Shown piece after piece: positions 35,520-44,670 of a DNA stretch of 64,000 nt (position 1 is its first letter; each line of letters begins with the position of its first letter). This DNA comes from an uncultured Eubacteriales bacterium (GTDB lineage: Bacteria; Bacillota_I; Bacilli_A; RF39; UBA660): assembly GCA_905211265.1 (NCBI GenBank), contig CAJMAC010000001.1:76255-140254 (forward strand), in the 5' to 3' direction. The position numbers and the translations under genes are program-made. The notes beneath the pieces are model-generated. The model was not told where the DNA came from and searched no databases. It was given only the letters and a program-made list of their open reading frames with translations.

Positions 35520-36476
35520 TTAGTCTTCTTTTCTAAATGAAAGTCCCATATCTTTAACTTTATCTAATACTTCTTTTAATGATTTCTTACCTAAGTTTCT
35601 AATTTTCATCATTTCATTTTCTGATTTATCAACTAAATCTGCAAGTGTTAATATATTTGCTCTCTTTAAGCAATTGTAAGCTCTTACAGAAAAATCTAAA
35701 TCATCAATTGAAGTTTCAAGTATTTTAACACTAGGATCTTCAGTATTAGATATCATAAGACCAGTTTCATCTGCAATTTCATTTAAGTTTGCAAGTACTT
35801 CAAAATGTTCAATTAAAATTCTACTTGCAAGTGCTATTGATTCTTCTGGAGATATAGAACCATTAGTCCATACTTCCATAATTAATTTATCATAGTTGTT
35901 ATTTTGTCCAACACGAGCATTTTCAACTTCATAGTTAATTCTTTCAATTGGAGAATATAAACTATCAATTGCAATAACTCCTGGTTTAGATTTAGTATCT
36001 AATATTTTCTTATTATCATCTGCTCTAGTATATCCTCTACCACTTCCGATAGTCATTTCCATATTTAAACTTCCACCTTCAGCTAATGTAGCGATAACTT
36101 GTTCAGGATTTAATATTTCAATATCAGCATCCTTTTCAATATCCCCAGCAGTAACAACACCTGGAGTACTAACTGATAATCTTAATTTCTTATTTTCATC
36201 AGTTGAATGATTCTTTAAAACAATACTCTTTAAATTAAGTACTATTGCAGTCACATCTTCGATTACACCATCCATTTTTTGGAATTCATGTGCAACTCCA
36301 TCAATCTTAACACTTGTAATTGCATCTCCTGGTAAACTAGATAACATTACTCTTCTTAATGCATTACCTAATGTTGTACCAAAGCCTCTTTCAAGTGGTT
36401 CAATTTCAAATTTTCCATAGTGACTACTTTCAATATATTCTTTTACTTTATAATCTGGTTTTTCAAATTTTAACAT
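35520..36476 (-). CDS. rpoA: RNA polymerase alpha subunit
   Basis: 318 aa. The N-terminal assembly domain (GFGTTLGNALRRVMLSS, GVAHEF) is followed by the C-terminal domain with RAYNCLKRANI and RNLGKKSLKEV, used for promoter UP elements and activators. Its place between rpsK and rplQ is standard. Full length, ends in TAG. Confidence 0.98.
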   Translation of the reverse strand: MLKFEKPDYKVKEYIESSHYGKFEIEPLERGFGTTLGNALRRVMLSSLPGDAITSVKIDGVAHEFQKMDGVIEDVTAIVLNLKSIVLKNHSTDENKKLRLSVSTPGVVTAGDIEKDADIEILNPEQVIATLAEGGSLNMEMTIGSGRGYTRADDNKKILDTKSKPGVIAIDSLYSPIERINYEVENARVGQNNNYDKLIMEVWTNGSISPEESIALASRILIEHFEVLANLNEIADETGLMISNTEDPSVKILETSIDDLDFSVRAYNCLKRANILTLADLVDKSENEMMKIRNLGKKSLKEVLDKVKDMGLSFRKED

Positions 36477-36497
36477 TTTTAAACACTCCTTTTCATT

Positions 36498-36881
36498 TTA
36501 ACCACGGCGTCTTTTTGGTGGACGACATCCGTTATGTGGAATAGGTGTTACATCTGTTATTGTTTTTACTTCAAGTCCTGCAGTTTGAAGTGATCTAATT
36601 GCAGCTTCTCTTCCTTGACCTAAACCTTTTACAAATACATCAACAGTTTTCATTCCCATTGATACTGCTTCTCTACCAGCTTTTTCAGCACTAGCTCCAG
36701 CAGCAAATGGTGTAGATTTTTTACTACCCTTAACTCCTTGAGTTCCTGAAGCAGCCCAAGCAATTGTATTACCTTCTTTATCAGTAATAGTAACTATTGT
36801 GTTATTAAAAGTTGAACGAACATGTACAACTCCATGTGGTACGTTCTTCTTAACTTTACGTTTTCTTGCTTTATAAGCCAT
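36498..36881 (-). CDS. rpsK: Ribosomal protein S11
   Basis: 127 aa uS11, with the conserved HVRSTFNNTIVTITD and the C-terminal PIPHNGCRPPKRRRG. Part of the 30S platform. Follows rpsM by about 20 bases, with a GGAGG ribosome site. Confidence 0.98.
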   Translation of the reverse strand: MAYKARKRKVKKNVPHGVVHVRSTFNNTIVTITDKEGNTIAWAASGTQGVKGSKKSTPFAAGASAEKAGREAVSMGMKTVDVFVKGLGQGREAAIRSLQTAGLEVKTITDVTPIPHNGCRPPKRRRG

Positions 36882-36900
36882 AAAACTTCCTCCTTAATTA

Positions 36901-37266
36901 TTATTTTTTCTTGTTAGCAACAACTTTTCCTTTACCTTTACGAGTTCTTGCATTTCTATTTGTTCTTTGACCTCTTACAGGTAAGTTTTTCTTATGTCTA
37001 GTACCTTGATAAGAATTAATTTCCATCTTAGTCTTAATGTTCATATTGATTTCTCTTCTTAAATCACCTTCAACAGTAATTTTATCAACTTCTGCTCTGA
37101 TTCTTGCAAGTTCATCTTCAGATAAATCCTTAGCTTTCTTATCTAAATCAACATTAGCATTCTTTAAAATTGTTTTTGATAAATTTCTTCCTATACCATA
37201 AATGTAAGTTAAAGATATTTCAACTCTTTTATCATTTGGTATATCAACACCTTTAATACGTGCCAT
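36901..37266 (-). CDS. rpsM: Ribosomal protein S13
   Basis: 121 aa uS13, starting MARIKGVDIPNDKRVEI and with the C-terminal GQRTNRNARTRKGKGK tail that reaches the P site. Follows the tiny rpmJ gene in the alpha operon. Confidence 0.98.
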   Translation of the reverse strand: MARIKGVDIPNDKRVEISLTYIYGIGRNLSKTILKNANVDLDKKAKDLSEDELARIRAEVDKITVEGDLRREINMNIKTKMEINSYQGTRHKKNLPVRGQRTNRNARTRKGKGKVVANKKK

Positions 37267-37284
37267 ATTTTTCTTCCTCCTATT

Positions 37285-37398
37285 TTAACCTTGTTTTTGT
37301 TTGTGTTTTGGATTTTCACAAATTACCATAACTTTACCTTTACGTTTAATTACTTTGCATTTATCACAAATAGGTTTTACTGACGCTCTTACTTTCAT
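37285..37398 (-). CDS. rpmJ: Ribosomal protein L36
   Basis: 37 aa, the normal length of bL36. It begins MKVRASVKPICDKCK and has the zinc ligands CDKC, a later Cys and His (VICENPKHKQ), so this is the zinc-binding form. It lies between infA and rpsM with a good GGAGG site, the usual place. Confidence 0.97.
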   Translation of the reverse strand: MKVRASVKPICDKCKVIKRKGKVMVICENPKHKQKQG

Positions 37399-37409
37399 TA
37401 TAATTCCTC

Positions 37410-37628
37410 CTATTTCTTATTATAAACTATACGCCCATGTGTTAAATCATAAGGTGATAATTCAATAACCACTGTGTCACCTGGTAAGATACGTATATTA
37501 TTTACGCGCATTTTACCAGAAACATGAGCTTCTACAATGTGTCCACCATCAAGTTCCACTTTAAATTTTCCACCAGGTAAAATATCAACTACCTTACCTT
37601 CTGCTTCAATAATATCGTTTTTACTCAT
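37410..37628 (-). CDS. infA: Translation initiation factor IF-1
   Basis: 72 aa, the exact family length, an S1-like OB-fold starting MSKNDIIEAEGKVVD. IF-1 binds the 30S A site. The start is the ATG 8 bases after AGGAGA; another ATG three codons upstream abuts that ribosome site. Overlaps the end of map by a few bases, so translation is probably coupled. Confidence 0.97.
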   Translation of the reverse strand: MSKNDIIEAEGKVVDILPGGKFKVELDGGHIVEAHVSGKMRVNNIRILPGDTVVIELSPYDLTHGRIVYNKK

Positions 37629-38379
37629 ACTTATCATCTCCTGTTAGTATTTGATAACCATCTTTTGTAACAACAACTGTATGTTCAAAGTGTGCTGATG
37701 GTTTATTATCACCTGTAACTATTGTCCAATCATCATCAAGCATGAATACTTGTCTAGTACCTAAGTTTAACATAGGTTCAACAGCAATTACCATACCTTC
37801 TTTTAATACTGGACCAGTACCTTTTTTACCATAATTAGGAACTTCTGGATCTTCATGAATATTGCTTCCAACACCATGACCAACTAGTTCTCTTACAACT
37901 CCTAACTTATGACTATTAGCATAAGTTTCAATTGCATTACCTATATCCCCAATTCTAGCACCTGGTTTTATTTGCTCAAGCCCTATATATAGAGCCTTTT
38001 CAGTATGCTCAAGCAAATATTTCTTTTTATCAGATATTTTACCAACTGCATAACTCCAAGCAGAATCACCATGATATCCTTTATAACAAGCACCAATATC
38101 AATACCTATTATATCTCCTTCATGTAATTTCCTATTTGATGGAATTCCGTGTACAACTTCTTCATTAACTGAAGTACATATACTACCTGGAAATCCATTA
38201 TAACCTTTAAATGAAGGAGTAGCACCTTGACTAATAATAAAGTCTTCAGCAAGTTTATCTAATTCCTTTGTAGTTATACCTGGTTTAATATAATCCTTTA
38301 AATATAAATGTGTAAGATATACAATATGACCAGCATGTCTCAAAAGTTCAATTTCATAATCGCTTTTTATACTAATCAT
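37621..38379 (-). CDS. map: Methionine aminopeptidase type I
   Basis: 252 aa pita-bread metalloprotease removing N-terminal Met from new proteins. Metal ligands are visible: GIDIGA with the first Asp, HGDSAW, VGHGVG with the His, and EPML and HFEHT with the Glu residues. The start is the ATG overlapping the adk stop by 8 bases; the longer in-frame extension only re-reads adk and has no family similarity. Confidence 0.97.
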   Translation of the reverse strand: MISIKSDYEIELLRHAGHIVYLTHLYLKDYIKPGITTKELDKLAEDFIISQGATPSFKGYNGFPGSICTSVNEEVVHGIPSNRKLHEGDIIGIDIGACYKGYHGDSAWSYAVGKISDKKKYLLEHTEKALYIGLEQIKPGARIGDIGNAIETYANSHKLGVVRELVGHGVGSNIHEDPEVPNYGKKGTGPVLKEGMVIAVEPMLNLGTRQVFMLDDDWTIVTGDNKPSAHFEHTVVVTKDGYQILTGDDKYE

Positions 38380-39034
38380 TATCAACAATCTCCTCAACTT
38401 TTTTAAATATATCATTTGCAGATAAACCATCTTCAACCTTTACAACCTTTAATACATCTTTATCTTTGTAATAATTAATTAAATCTTGCGTTTTATTAAT
38501 ATATGTATCAAATCTAGTTATAAAAGATTCAGCATTATCATCACTTCTTATATTTAAGCGACTATTACATTTATCACAAATTCCTTCTAATTTTGGTTTA
38601 AGTGCAGTAACTTCTAAATTATAACTTGTTCCACATTCAGGACAAACTATTCTACTTAAAGTTCTTCTTTTAGCAAGTTCTTTATCTATATCAAAGAATA
38701 TTACTATACCTAAATCCTTATTTAAACTTTTTAATAAATCTTCATATATTTTAGCTTGTTCTAAATTTCTAGGATAACCATCAAGTATATAACCATTATT
38801 ACAATCTTCTTTCATTAGTCTTTTTTCAAGTAATGAAGTAATAATTTGATCACTAACAAATTTACCACTAGAAATTATATCTTTTATCATCATACCTAAT
38901 TCAGTAGACTTAGCTGCTTCTTCTCTTAACAAATCACCAGTTGAGATATGAGGAATATTATATTTTTCAGATAATATCTTAGCTTGCGTTCCTTTACCTG
39001 CAGCAGGTGGTGCAATAAATATAATATTCTTCAT
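38372..39034 (-). CDS. adk: Adenylate kinase with zinc-binding lid
   Basis: 220 aa. P-loop PPAAGKGTQ and the LID domain with CPECG and CDKC, the zinc-binding type common in Gram-positives. It catalyses ATP + AMP = 2 ADP. It shares one base with the secY stop region upstream and overlaps map downstream. It ends in TAG, another host TAG stop. Confidence 0.97.
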   Translation of the reverse strand: MKNIIFIAPPAAGKGTQAKILSEKYNIPHISTGDLLREEAAKSTELGMMIKDIISSGKFVSDQIITSLLEKRLMKEDCNNGYILDGYPRNLEQAKIYEDLLKSLNKDLGIVIFFDIDKELAKRRTLSRIVCPECGTSYNLEVTALKPKLEGICDKCNSRLNIRSDDNAESFITRFDTYINKTQDLINYYKDKDVLKVVKVEDGLSANDIFKKVEEIVDND

Positions 39035-40296
39035 TATCTTACTCCTCTATAGTTTCTATTTACTAAACTACTTTCTAATTGTTTATAAGTTTCAAGAGCA
39101 ACTCCAACAACTATTAATAAACCTGTTCCACCAATACTTACACTAGTAGGTAAATTAGTATTTACAAAACTACTAAATATAATTGGTATTGCAGCAATAA
39201 TAGCAATGAATGTTGTACCTAATAAGGTAATTCTACCTAATATAGTTTTTATATAATCTTTTGTTTCTTTACCTGGTCTTATTCCTGGAATGTATCCACC
39301 TTGTTTATTTAAGTTCTTTGATAATTCATCTGGATTAACTTGTAAGAATGTATAAAAGAATCCAAATACAAAGATACAAACAATGTATATTACAAATCCA
39401 ACTGGAGTAGTATAATTTAAATATTTAGAAACAAATACTTTAAAACCACTCTCAGATTTAATTAATCCTGCAATAAATGCTGGTATAGAGAATATTACAG
39501 ATGCAAATATTACTGGCATAACTCCTGCTGAATTTAACTTAAATGGTATATAGTTTTGTCTTGCACCATATGCACTACTTGTCTGGTTAGAATATTGAAT
39601 TGGTATTCTTCTTTCAGATTCCTCAACAAATATTATTCCGACAATTATTGCAACATATAATAATATGAAGATTACAAAACTAACTATTCCAACAAATCTT
39701 GATAATTCACTATTTAAGATAAGTGCATCAAAAGTATCAATCATCATCTTAGGCATAGTAAGTAATATACCAGCCATAATAATTAATGATACACCATTAC
39801 CCAAACCTTTTTGAGTAATTTGATCTCCTAACCATAATAAGAATGCAGTACCTGCAGTTAATATAGTAGCAATCTTAATATATTGTAATGCAGTACTATT
39901 TTGTACGAAAGCAAATGCCATTGCAAAACCTTGAATAAAGGCAAGTACTATACCAATATATCTATTAATTTGATTAATTTTTTGTCTACCAGCTGCACCA
40001 CTTTCTTTTAATTCCGTGAAATACGGAATTATATCCATTTGTAATAAACCAGTAATTATAGATGCAGAAATGTATGGCATAACACCAAGAGCAAATATTG
40101 AAAAGTTCTTTAATGCTCCACCACCAATTGCATTATATAATTCCCATAATCCAAGACCACTTATTGCTCCTTGAGTACCAGGAACAGGTATTGTAGTACC
40201 TATACAAAATATCATAAGACCAAATAATGTAAAATATATTCTTTTTCTTAAATCTTTATTTTTTGGATTAAAGATAAGCTTTAGATTTTTAAACAT
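39034..40296 (-). CDS. secY: Protein translocase subunit SecY
   Basis: 420 aa with ten membrane helices and the conserved ends (TIPVPGTQ at helix 1-2, PGIRPGKETKDYI near the 8-9 loop). It forms the secretion channel with SecE and SecG and is encoded, as usual, after rplO and before adk. Length normal. Confidence 0.97.
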   Translation of the reverse strand: MFKNLKLIFNPKNKDLRKRIYFTLFGLMIFCIGTTIPVPGTQGAISGLGLWELYNAIGGGALKNFSIFALGVMPYISASIITGLLQMDIIPYFTELKESGAAGRQKINQINRYIGIVLAFIQGFAMAFAFVQNSTALQYIKIATILTAGTAFLLWLGDQITQKGLGNGVSLIIMAGILLTMPKMMIDTFDALILNSELSRFVGIVSFVIFILLYVAIIVGIIFVEESERRIPIQYSNQTSSAYGARQNYIPFKLNSAGVMPVIFASVIFSIPAFIAGLIKSESGFKVFVSKYLNYTTPVGFVIYIVCIFVFGFFYTFLQVNPDELSKNLNKQGGYIPGIRPGKETKDYIKTILGRITLLGTTFIAIIAAIPIIFSSFVNTNLPTSVSIGGTGLLIVVGVALETYKQLESSLVNRNYRGVR

Positions 40297-40740
40297 CTAA
40301 ATCACCTCTGCTTTTCCACCGTTGTTTTCTATCTTTTCTTTAGCAGATCCAGAGAATTTATTTGCTTTAACAACTAATTTCTTAGTTAATTCTCCGTTAC
40401 CTAAAACTTTAATCCCATCTAATTCTTTCTTAACTAAACCAGTTTCAATTAATAATTCTGGTGTTACTGTAGTTCCATCTTCAAATCTATTTAAATCACT
40501 AACATTAACTGTAGCATAAACAGTTCTGAATTCATAATTGTTAAATCCTCTTTTTGATAATCTTCTGAATAGTGGTAATTGTCCTCCTTCGAAGCCAACT
40601 CTAACTCCACCACCACTTCTTGCGTTTTGTCCTTTATGTCCTTTTCCACTTGTTTTTCCTAAACCACTTCCAGGTCCACGTCCAACTCTTTTTCTTGAAC
40701 TAACTGAACCAGGATTTGGACTTAATTCATGTAATTTCAT
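40297..40740 (-). CDS. rplO: Ribosomal protein L15
   Basis: 147 aa uL15 with the glycine-rich N-terminus (VGRGPGSGLGKTSGKGHKGQ). Its ATG touches the rpsE stop directly. In most bacteria rpmD (L30) lies between these two genes; here there is no room for it. Confidence 0.97.
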   Translation of the reverse strand: MKLHELSPNPGSVSSRKRVGRGPGSGLGKTSGKGHKGQNARSGGGVRVGFEGGQLPLFRRLSKRGFNNYEFRTVYATVNVSDLNRFEDGTTVTPELLIETGLVKKELDGIKVLGNGELTKKLVVKANKFSGSAKEKIENNGGKAEVI

Positions 40741-41333
40741 TAGCCTCTAATCTCCTCTATTGTTTTTCCTCTAAGTGCTGCAATATGAGCAGGTGACTTT
40801 TGATTTTTTAAAGCATTTAATGTAGCTCTAGCCATATTAATTTTTGTGCTTGATCCAAGTGATTTTGAAAGAACATCTTTAACTCCAGCAAGTTCTAGTA
40901 CATCTCTAACTGGTCCACCAGCTTTAACTCCAGTACCTTCAGCAGCAGGTTTTAACATTACTCTTGAAGCACCTTCCTTAACTGTGATTTCATGTGAGAT
41001 TGTACGATTATCAATTAATTCAACATTTATAAGATTTTTACTAGCAGCAAGTGTTGCCTTTTTAACTGCATCTGGCATTTCTTTTGCCTTACCAGTTCCT
41101 AAGCCAACCTTTCCTTTTCTATCTCCAACTACTACAGTAGCAGAGAAACGGAATATTCTTCCACCTTTAACAACTTTTGTAACACGATTAATATCAATAA
41201 CTTTTTCCTCTAATGTTTTTTGAGGTCTATTATTCATATTTCTTCTTGGTTTACGATTTTCTTTGTTTTCTTTATTGTTTTTAGGTGAAACTTTTTCCTT
41301 AACGTTTTCTTTTTCTTTAACGTTTTCGTTCAT
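40740..41333 (-). CDS. rpsE: Ribosomal protein S5 with basic/acidic N-terminal extension
   Basis: 197 aa against the usual 160-170. The first 40 residues are Lys/Glu/Asn repeats (NVKEKENVKEKV); the ordinary uS5 fold then begins at EEKVIDINRVTKVVKGGR. S5 supports decoding accuracy at the 30S mRNA entry. The start is supported by an AGGAGG site. The stop overlaps the rplO start. Confidence 0.97.
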   Translation of the reverse strand: MNENVKEKENVKEKVSPKNNKENKENRKPRRNMNNRPQKTLEEKVIDINRVTKVVKGGRIFRFSATVVVGDRKGKVGLGTGKAKEMPDAVKKATLAASKNLINVELIDNRTISHEITVKEGASRVMLKPAAEGTGVKAGGPVRDVLELAGVKDVLSKSLGSSTKINMARATLNALKNQKSPAHIAALRGKTIEEIRG

Positions 41334-41348
41334 AAGTTTTCCTCCTTA

Positions 41349-41711
41349 TTAGAATTCTAATCCATTTTCACGAGCAGCCTCAGCAAGTGCTTTAACTCTA
41401 CCGTGATATAAGTATCCACCTCTATCGAATACTACTTTATTAATTTTAGCTTTTTTTGCTCTTTTAGCAATTTCTGCACCAATAATTTTTGCAGCTTCAA
41501 CATTTCCACCGTTCTTAATATTAAGTTCTTTTTCAAGTGTTGAAGCACTTACTAATGTTATACCTTTAGTATCATCAATAATTTGTGCAGTAATATTAGC
41601 GTTTGCTCTAAACACATTTAATCTTGGTCTTTCAGGAGTACCTGATAAGTTTTTTCTTATTCTATTGTGTCTTTCTAAACGCATTTCATTTCTTGAAACT
41701 TTCTTTATCAT
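41349..41711 (-). CDS. rplR: Ribosomal protein L18
   Basis: 120 aa uL18, the 5S rRNA-binding protein, with RHNRIRKNLSGTPERPRLNV and the C-terminal YHGRVKALAEAAREAG-like region (here ending ENGLEF). Standard position between rplF and rpsE. Confidence 0.97.
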   Translation of the reverse strand: MIKKVSRNEMRLERHNRIRKNLSGTPERPRLNVFRANANITAQIIDDTKGITLVSASTLEKELNIKNGGNVEAAKIIGAEIAKRAKKAKINKVVFDRGGYLYHGRVKALAEAARENGLEF

Positions 41712-41732
41712 AAGTCTTATCTCCTTTACTTA

Positions 41733-42272
41733 TTATTTAGAAGCTTTTTTACCTTCTTTACGACGAACATATTCACCTTTAAATCTAATACCTTTACCTT
41801 TATATGGCTCAGGAGATCTTACTTTTCTAATGTTTGCCGCAAATTCACCAAGTGCAACTTTATCAATTCCAGAAAGTTCTATTTCAGTATTACTGATTGC
41901 TTTTACTGTAATTCCAGTAGGTACTTCCATTTTTACAGGATGAGAATATCCAGCATTAATAGTTAAAGTATTACCAGAAACTGCAAAACGATAACCAACA
42001 CCGATAATTTCTAATCCTTTAGTATAACCTTCACTAACACCGATAATCATATTATTGATATTAGCATTTGTTGTACCATGCATTTGGTTAGTAAATTTAT
42101 CATCTTTTAATTTTTCAACAGTTACTTCATTACCATTAACATTAACTCCAATTGTTTTAATTAAATCTAATGATAATTCACCCTTAGGTCCTTTAACTGT
42201 AACTTTTTGTCCATCAACTGTAACATTAACTCCAGCAGGTATTACTAGTACTCTTTTACCAATTCTACTCAT
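41733..42272 (-). CDS. rplF: Ribosomal protein L6
   Basis: 179 aa uL6 with its duplicated fold and the C-terminal motif RSPEPYKGKGIRF used near the sarcin-ricin loop. Standard place after rpsH. A good GGAGG precedes the start. Confidence 0.97.
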   Translation of the reverse strand: MSRIGKRVLVIPAGVNVTVDGQKVTVKGPKGELSLDLIKTIGVNVNGNEVTVEKLKDDKFTNQMHGTTNANINNMIIGVSEGYTKGLEIIGVGYRFAVSGNTLTINAGYSHPVKMEVPTGITVKAISNTEIELSGIDKVALGEFAANIRKVRSPEPYKGKGIRFKGEYVRRKEGKKASK

Positions 42273-42281
42273 AATTTCCTC

Positions 42282-42674
42282 CTACCAAACATAAGCAATT
42301 ACTTCTCCACCAACATTTTCCTTACGAGCTTTTTTATCAGTCATAATTCCTTTTGGTGTAGATATAATAGCAATTCCTAATCCATTTAATACTTTTGGTA
42401 AGTCTTCTGCTTTTGAATAAACTCTAAGACCTGGTTTAGAAACTCTCTTAAGTCCTGTAATTACTCTTTCTTTCTTTTGACCATATTTTAATGTTAATGT
42501 TAATGTATTTTGAACATCATTTTCTTCTATACTAAATTCTTCAACAAAACCTTCGTCCTTTAAAATTTTAGCAATTTCTTCTTTCATTTTTGAAGATGGC
42601 ATACTAACAGTTTTAGCACGATTTTGGTTTGCATTACGAATTCTTGTAAGCATATCTGCGATTGGATCTGTCAT
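42282..42674 (-). CDS. rpsH: Ribosomal protein S8
   Basis: 130 aa uS8, starting MTDPIADMLTRIRNA and ending VGGEVIAYVW. It binds 16S helix 21 and, in other bacteria, represses the spc operon. Standard place between rpsZ and rplF. Confidence 0.97.
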   Translation of the reverse strand: MTDPIADMLTRIRNANQNRAKTVSMPSSKMKEEIAKILKDEGFVEEFSIEENDVQNTLTLTLKYGQKKERVITGLKRVSKPGLRVYSKAEDLPKVLNGLGIAIISTPKGIMTDKKARKENVGGEVIAYVW

Positions 42675-42705
42675 TAAAATCCCTCCTTCTTATTTTAAGG
42701 TATTT

Positions 42706-42891
42706 CTACCAACTTGATTTTTTTACGCCAGGTATTTGTCCCTTATAAGCTAATTCTCTGAAACAAATACGGCAAACGCCAAATTTACTCATAACTGCAT
42801 GTGGTCTTCCACATCTTTTACAACGAGTATATTCTCTTACTTTGTATTTTGGCTTTCTTTGTGATTTTACAACCATTGATTTTCTTGCCAT
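42706..42891 (-). CDS. rpsZ: Ribosomal protein S14, zinc type Z
   Basis: 61 aa, the short zinc-containing form. The ligands are CKRCG and CRIC. This form is typical of Gram-positives and supports the Bacillota placement. It lies between rplE and rpsH. Confidence 0.97.
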   Translation of the reverse strand: MARKSMVVKSQRKPKYKVREYTRCKRCGRPHAVMSKFGVCRICFRELAYKGQIPGVKKSSW

Positions 42892-42902
42892 TGTTTTCCT
42901 CC

Positions 42903-43442
42903 TTATTTCCTAAAAGGAACTCCAAGTTCTTTTAATAAATCAAAAGCTTCTTCATTAGTCTTAGCACTTGTTACAATAACAATATCCATTCCTCTAACTT
43001 TAACAACTTCATCAAAGTTAATTTCTGGGAATATTAATTGTTCTTTAATTCCTAATGTATAATTTCCTCTTCCATCAAAACTCTTTGAAGATACTCCTCT
43101 AAAATCTCTAACACGTGGAAGTGCAATAGATATTAATTTATCTAAAAATACATACATATTTTCTCCTCTTAAAGTAACTTTACATCCAATTTTATGTCCT
43201 TCTCTTACTTTAAAAGATGCTATAGATTTTTTTGCTTTTGTTTCAATAGGTTTTTGACCTGTAATTTTTTCCAAATCAGAAAGTGCAGCTTCTAACATTT
43301 TAGAATTTGCAACTGCATCTCCAACACCAATATTAACAACTACCTTTTCAATTTTAGGTACTAACATAGGTGTTTTATAACCATGTTTTTCTATTAAACT
43401 TGGAACAACTTCATTTCTATATTTTTCTTCTAGGCGGTTCAT
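42903..43442 (-). CDS. rplE: Ribosomal protein L5
   Basis: 179 aa uL5, a 5S rRNA-binding protein of the 50S central protuberance, with the PRVRDFRGVSSKSFDGRGNY segment. Follows rplX by about 20 bases. Confidence 0.97.
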   Translation of the reverse strand: MNRLEEKYRNEVVPSLIEKHGYKTPMLVPKIEKVVVNIGVGDAVANSKMLEAALSDLEKITGQKPIETKAKKSIASFKVREGHKIGCKVTLRGENMYVFLDKLISIALPRVRDFRGVSSKSFDGRGNYTLGIKEQLIFPEINFDEVVKVRGMDIVIVTSAKTNEEAFDLLKELGVPFRK

Positions 43443-43462
43443 ATAGACGCCCTCCTTCCAAA

Positions 43463-43774
43463 TTAGTCAATCTTTTGATTAGATTTTTTTGATATTCTAA
43501 TTTTTTTACCTTTTTCATCTCTCTCGATTTTAACTCTAGTTGGTTTTTTAGTTTTTGGATCTAATAACATAACATTAGATGCATGAATAGGTGCTTCAAC
43601 TTCAACAATTTCACCTGTTCCACCATTGTTTTTAGGCTTTAAGTGTTTTTTTCTTAAATTAACACCATTAACAACTACTCTATTTTCTTCTCTTAAAACC
43701 TTAGCAATTGTACCTTCTTTACCTTTATTTGATCCAGAAATAACTACAACTTTATCACCTGTTTTTAGTTTCAT
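43463..43774 (-). CDS. rplX: Ribosomal protein L24
   Basis: 103 aa uL24 with a KOW motif near the start (GDKVVVISGSNKGKEG). An early 50S assembly protein. Normal length and position after rplN. Confidence 0.97.
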   Translation of the reverse strand: MKLKTGDKVVVISGSNKGKEGTIAKVLREENRVVVNGVNLRKKHLKPKNNGGTGEIVEVEAPIHASNVMLLDPKTKKPTRVKIERDEKGKKIRISKKSNQKID

Positions 43775-43801
43775 GATATTTCCTCCTTATTAGTTATAGG
43801 A

Positions 43802-44170
43802 TTATAGCACATCTTTAGCTAAACTTACTATCTTAGTAAAATCTTTATCCCTAAGTTCACGTGCTACTGGTCCCAAAACACGAGTTCCTACTGGGCTCTT
43901 ATCATCTTTGATAATTACACATGCATTATCATCGAATTTGATATAGCTTCCGTCTTCTCTTCTTACACCAAACTTACTTCTAACGATTACGGCTTTTACA
44001 ACCTTACCTTTTTTAATATTACCATTAGGAGTAGCTTTTTTTACTGTACCAACAACTATATCTCCAATATTTCCCGTTTTAACTTTGCTTCCACCAAGAA
44101 CTCTAATTACTAATAATTCACGAGCTCCACAGTTATCTGCTACTTTTAATATACTTTCTTGTTGTACCAT
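43802..44170 (-). CDS. rplN: Ribosomal protein L14
   Basis: 122 aa uL14 starting MVQQESILKVADNCGARE and ending IVSLAKDVL. Part of the subunit interface where IF and ribosome-silencing factors dock. Normal. Confidence 0.97.
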   Translation of the reverse strand: MVQQESILKVADNCGARELLVIRVLGGSKVKTGNIGDIVVGTVKKATPNGNIKKGKVVKAVIVRSKFGVRREDGSYIKFDDNACVIIKDDKSPVGTRVLGPVARELRDKDFTKIVSLAKDVL

Positions 44171-44194
44171 TTTTATTTCCTCCTTCCAACTAAA

Positions 44195-44458
44195 TTATAG
44201 AACTACAGCTTTTTCAATTACTTCTTTTAGTTCATATCTTTTAGTTTTAGATAATGGTCTAGTCGCAACTAAACGAACTTTGTCACCAATTTTAGCAACA
44301 TTTTCTTCGTCATGAGCTGTATATTTCTTAGAATATTTAATTCTTTTTCCATATTTTGGGTCTTTTTTGTAAGTTTCAACTTTAACTGTAATAGTTTTAT
44401 TAGCTTTATCACTCACAACAACTCCAACTAATTCACGTTTTAATTGTTCATTATTCAT
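44195..44458 (-). CDS. rpsQ: Ribosomal protein S17
   Basis: 87 aa uS17, an OB-fold protein with the VVSDKANKTITVKVE segment and KIGDKVRLVATRPLSKTKR. Normal length; follows rpmC. Confidence 0.97.
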   Translation of the reverse strand: MNNEQLKRELVGVVVSDKANKTITVKVETYKKDPKYGKRIKYSKKYTAHDEENVAKIGDKVRLVATRPLSKTKRYELKEVIEKAVVL

Positions 44459-44475
44459 AAGGACATTTCCTCCTT

Positions 44476-44670
44476 TTAACCTTGTATTTCTCTTTCTCTA
44501 AGAATAGTTTTTAATCTTGCAACTAACTTTCTTAATTCCTTAATTCTTGAAGGATTTTCCAAAGTTCCAGTTGCTTGTTTCATACGAAGATTAAATAATT
44601 CTTCCTTAGATTCATCAATTTTTTTATTGATTTCTTCAGTGGTTAACTTTCTAATTTCACTATTTTTCAT
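44476..44670 (-). CDS. rpmC: Ribosomal protein L29
   Basis: 64 aa uL29, a helical hairpin at the tunnel exit where SRP and trigger factor bind. It begins MKNSEIRKLTTEEI. GTG codons upstream in frame overlap the end of rplP; the ATG matches the usual family start. Confidence 0.96.
   Translation of the reverse strand: MKNSEIRKLTTEEINKKIDESKEELFNLRMKQATGTLENPSRIKELRKLVARLKTILREREIQG

Noticed and set aside
40322..42294. Several plus-strand ORFs of 65-125 aa inside the ribosomal operon
   Set aside because: They are antisense shadows of rplO, rpsE, rplR and rplF; they have hydrophobic or Ser/Pro-rich random composition and no ribosome sites.
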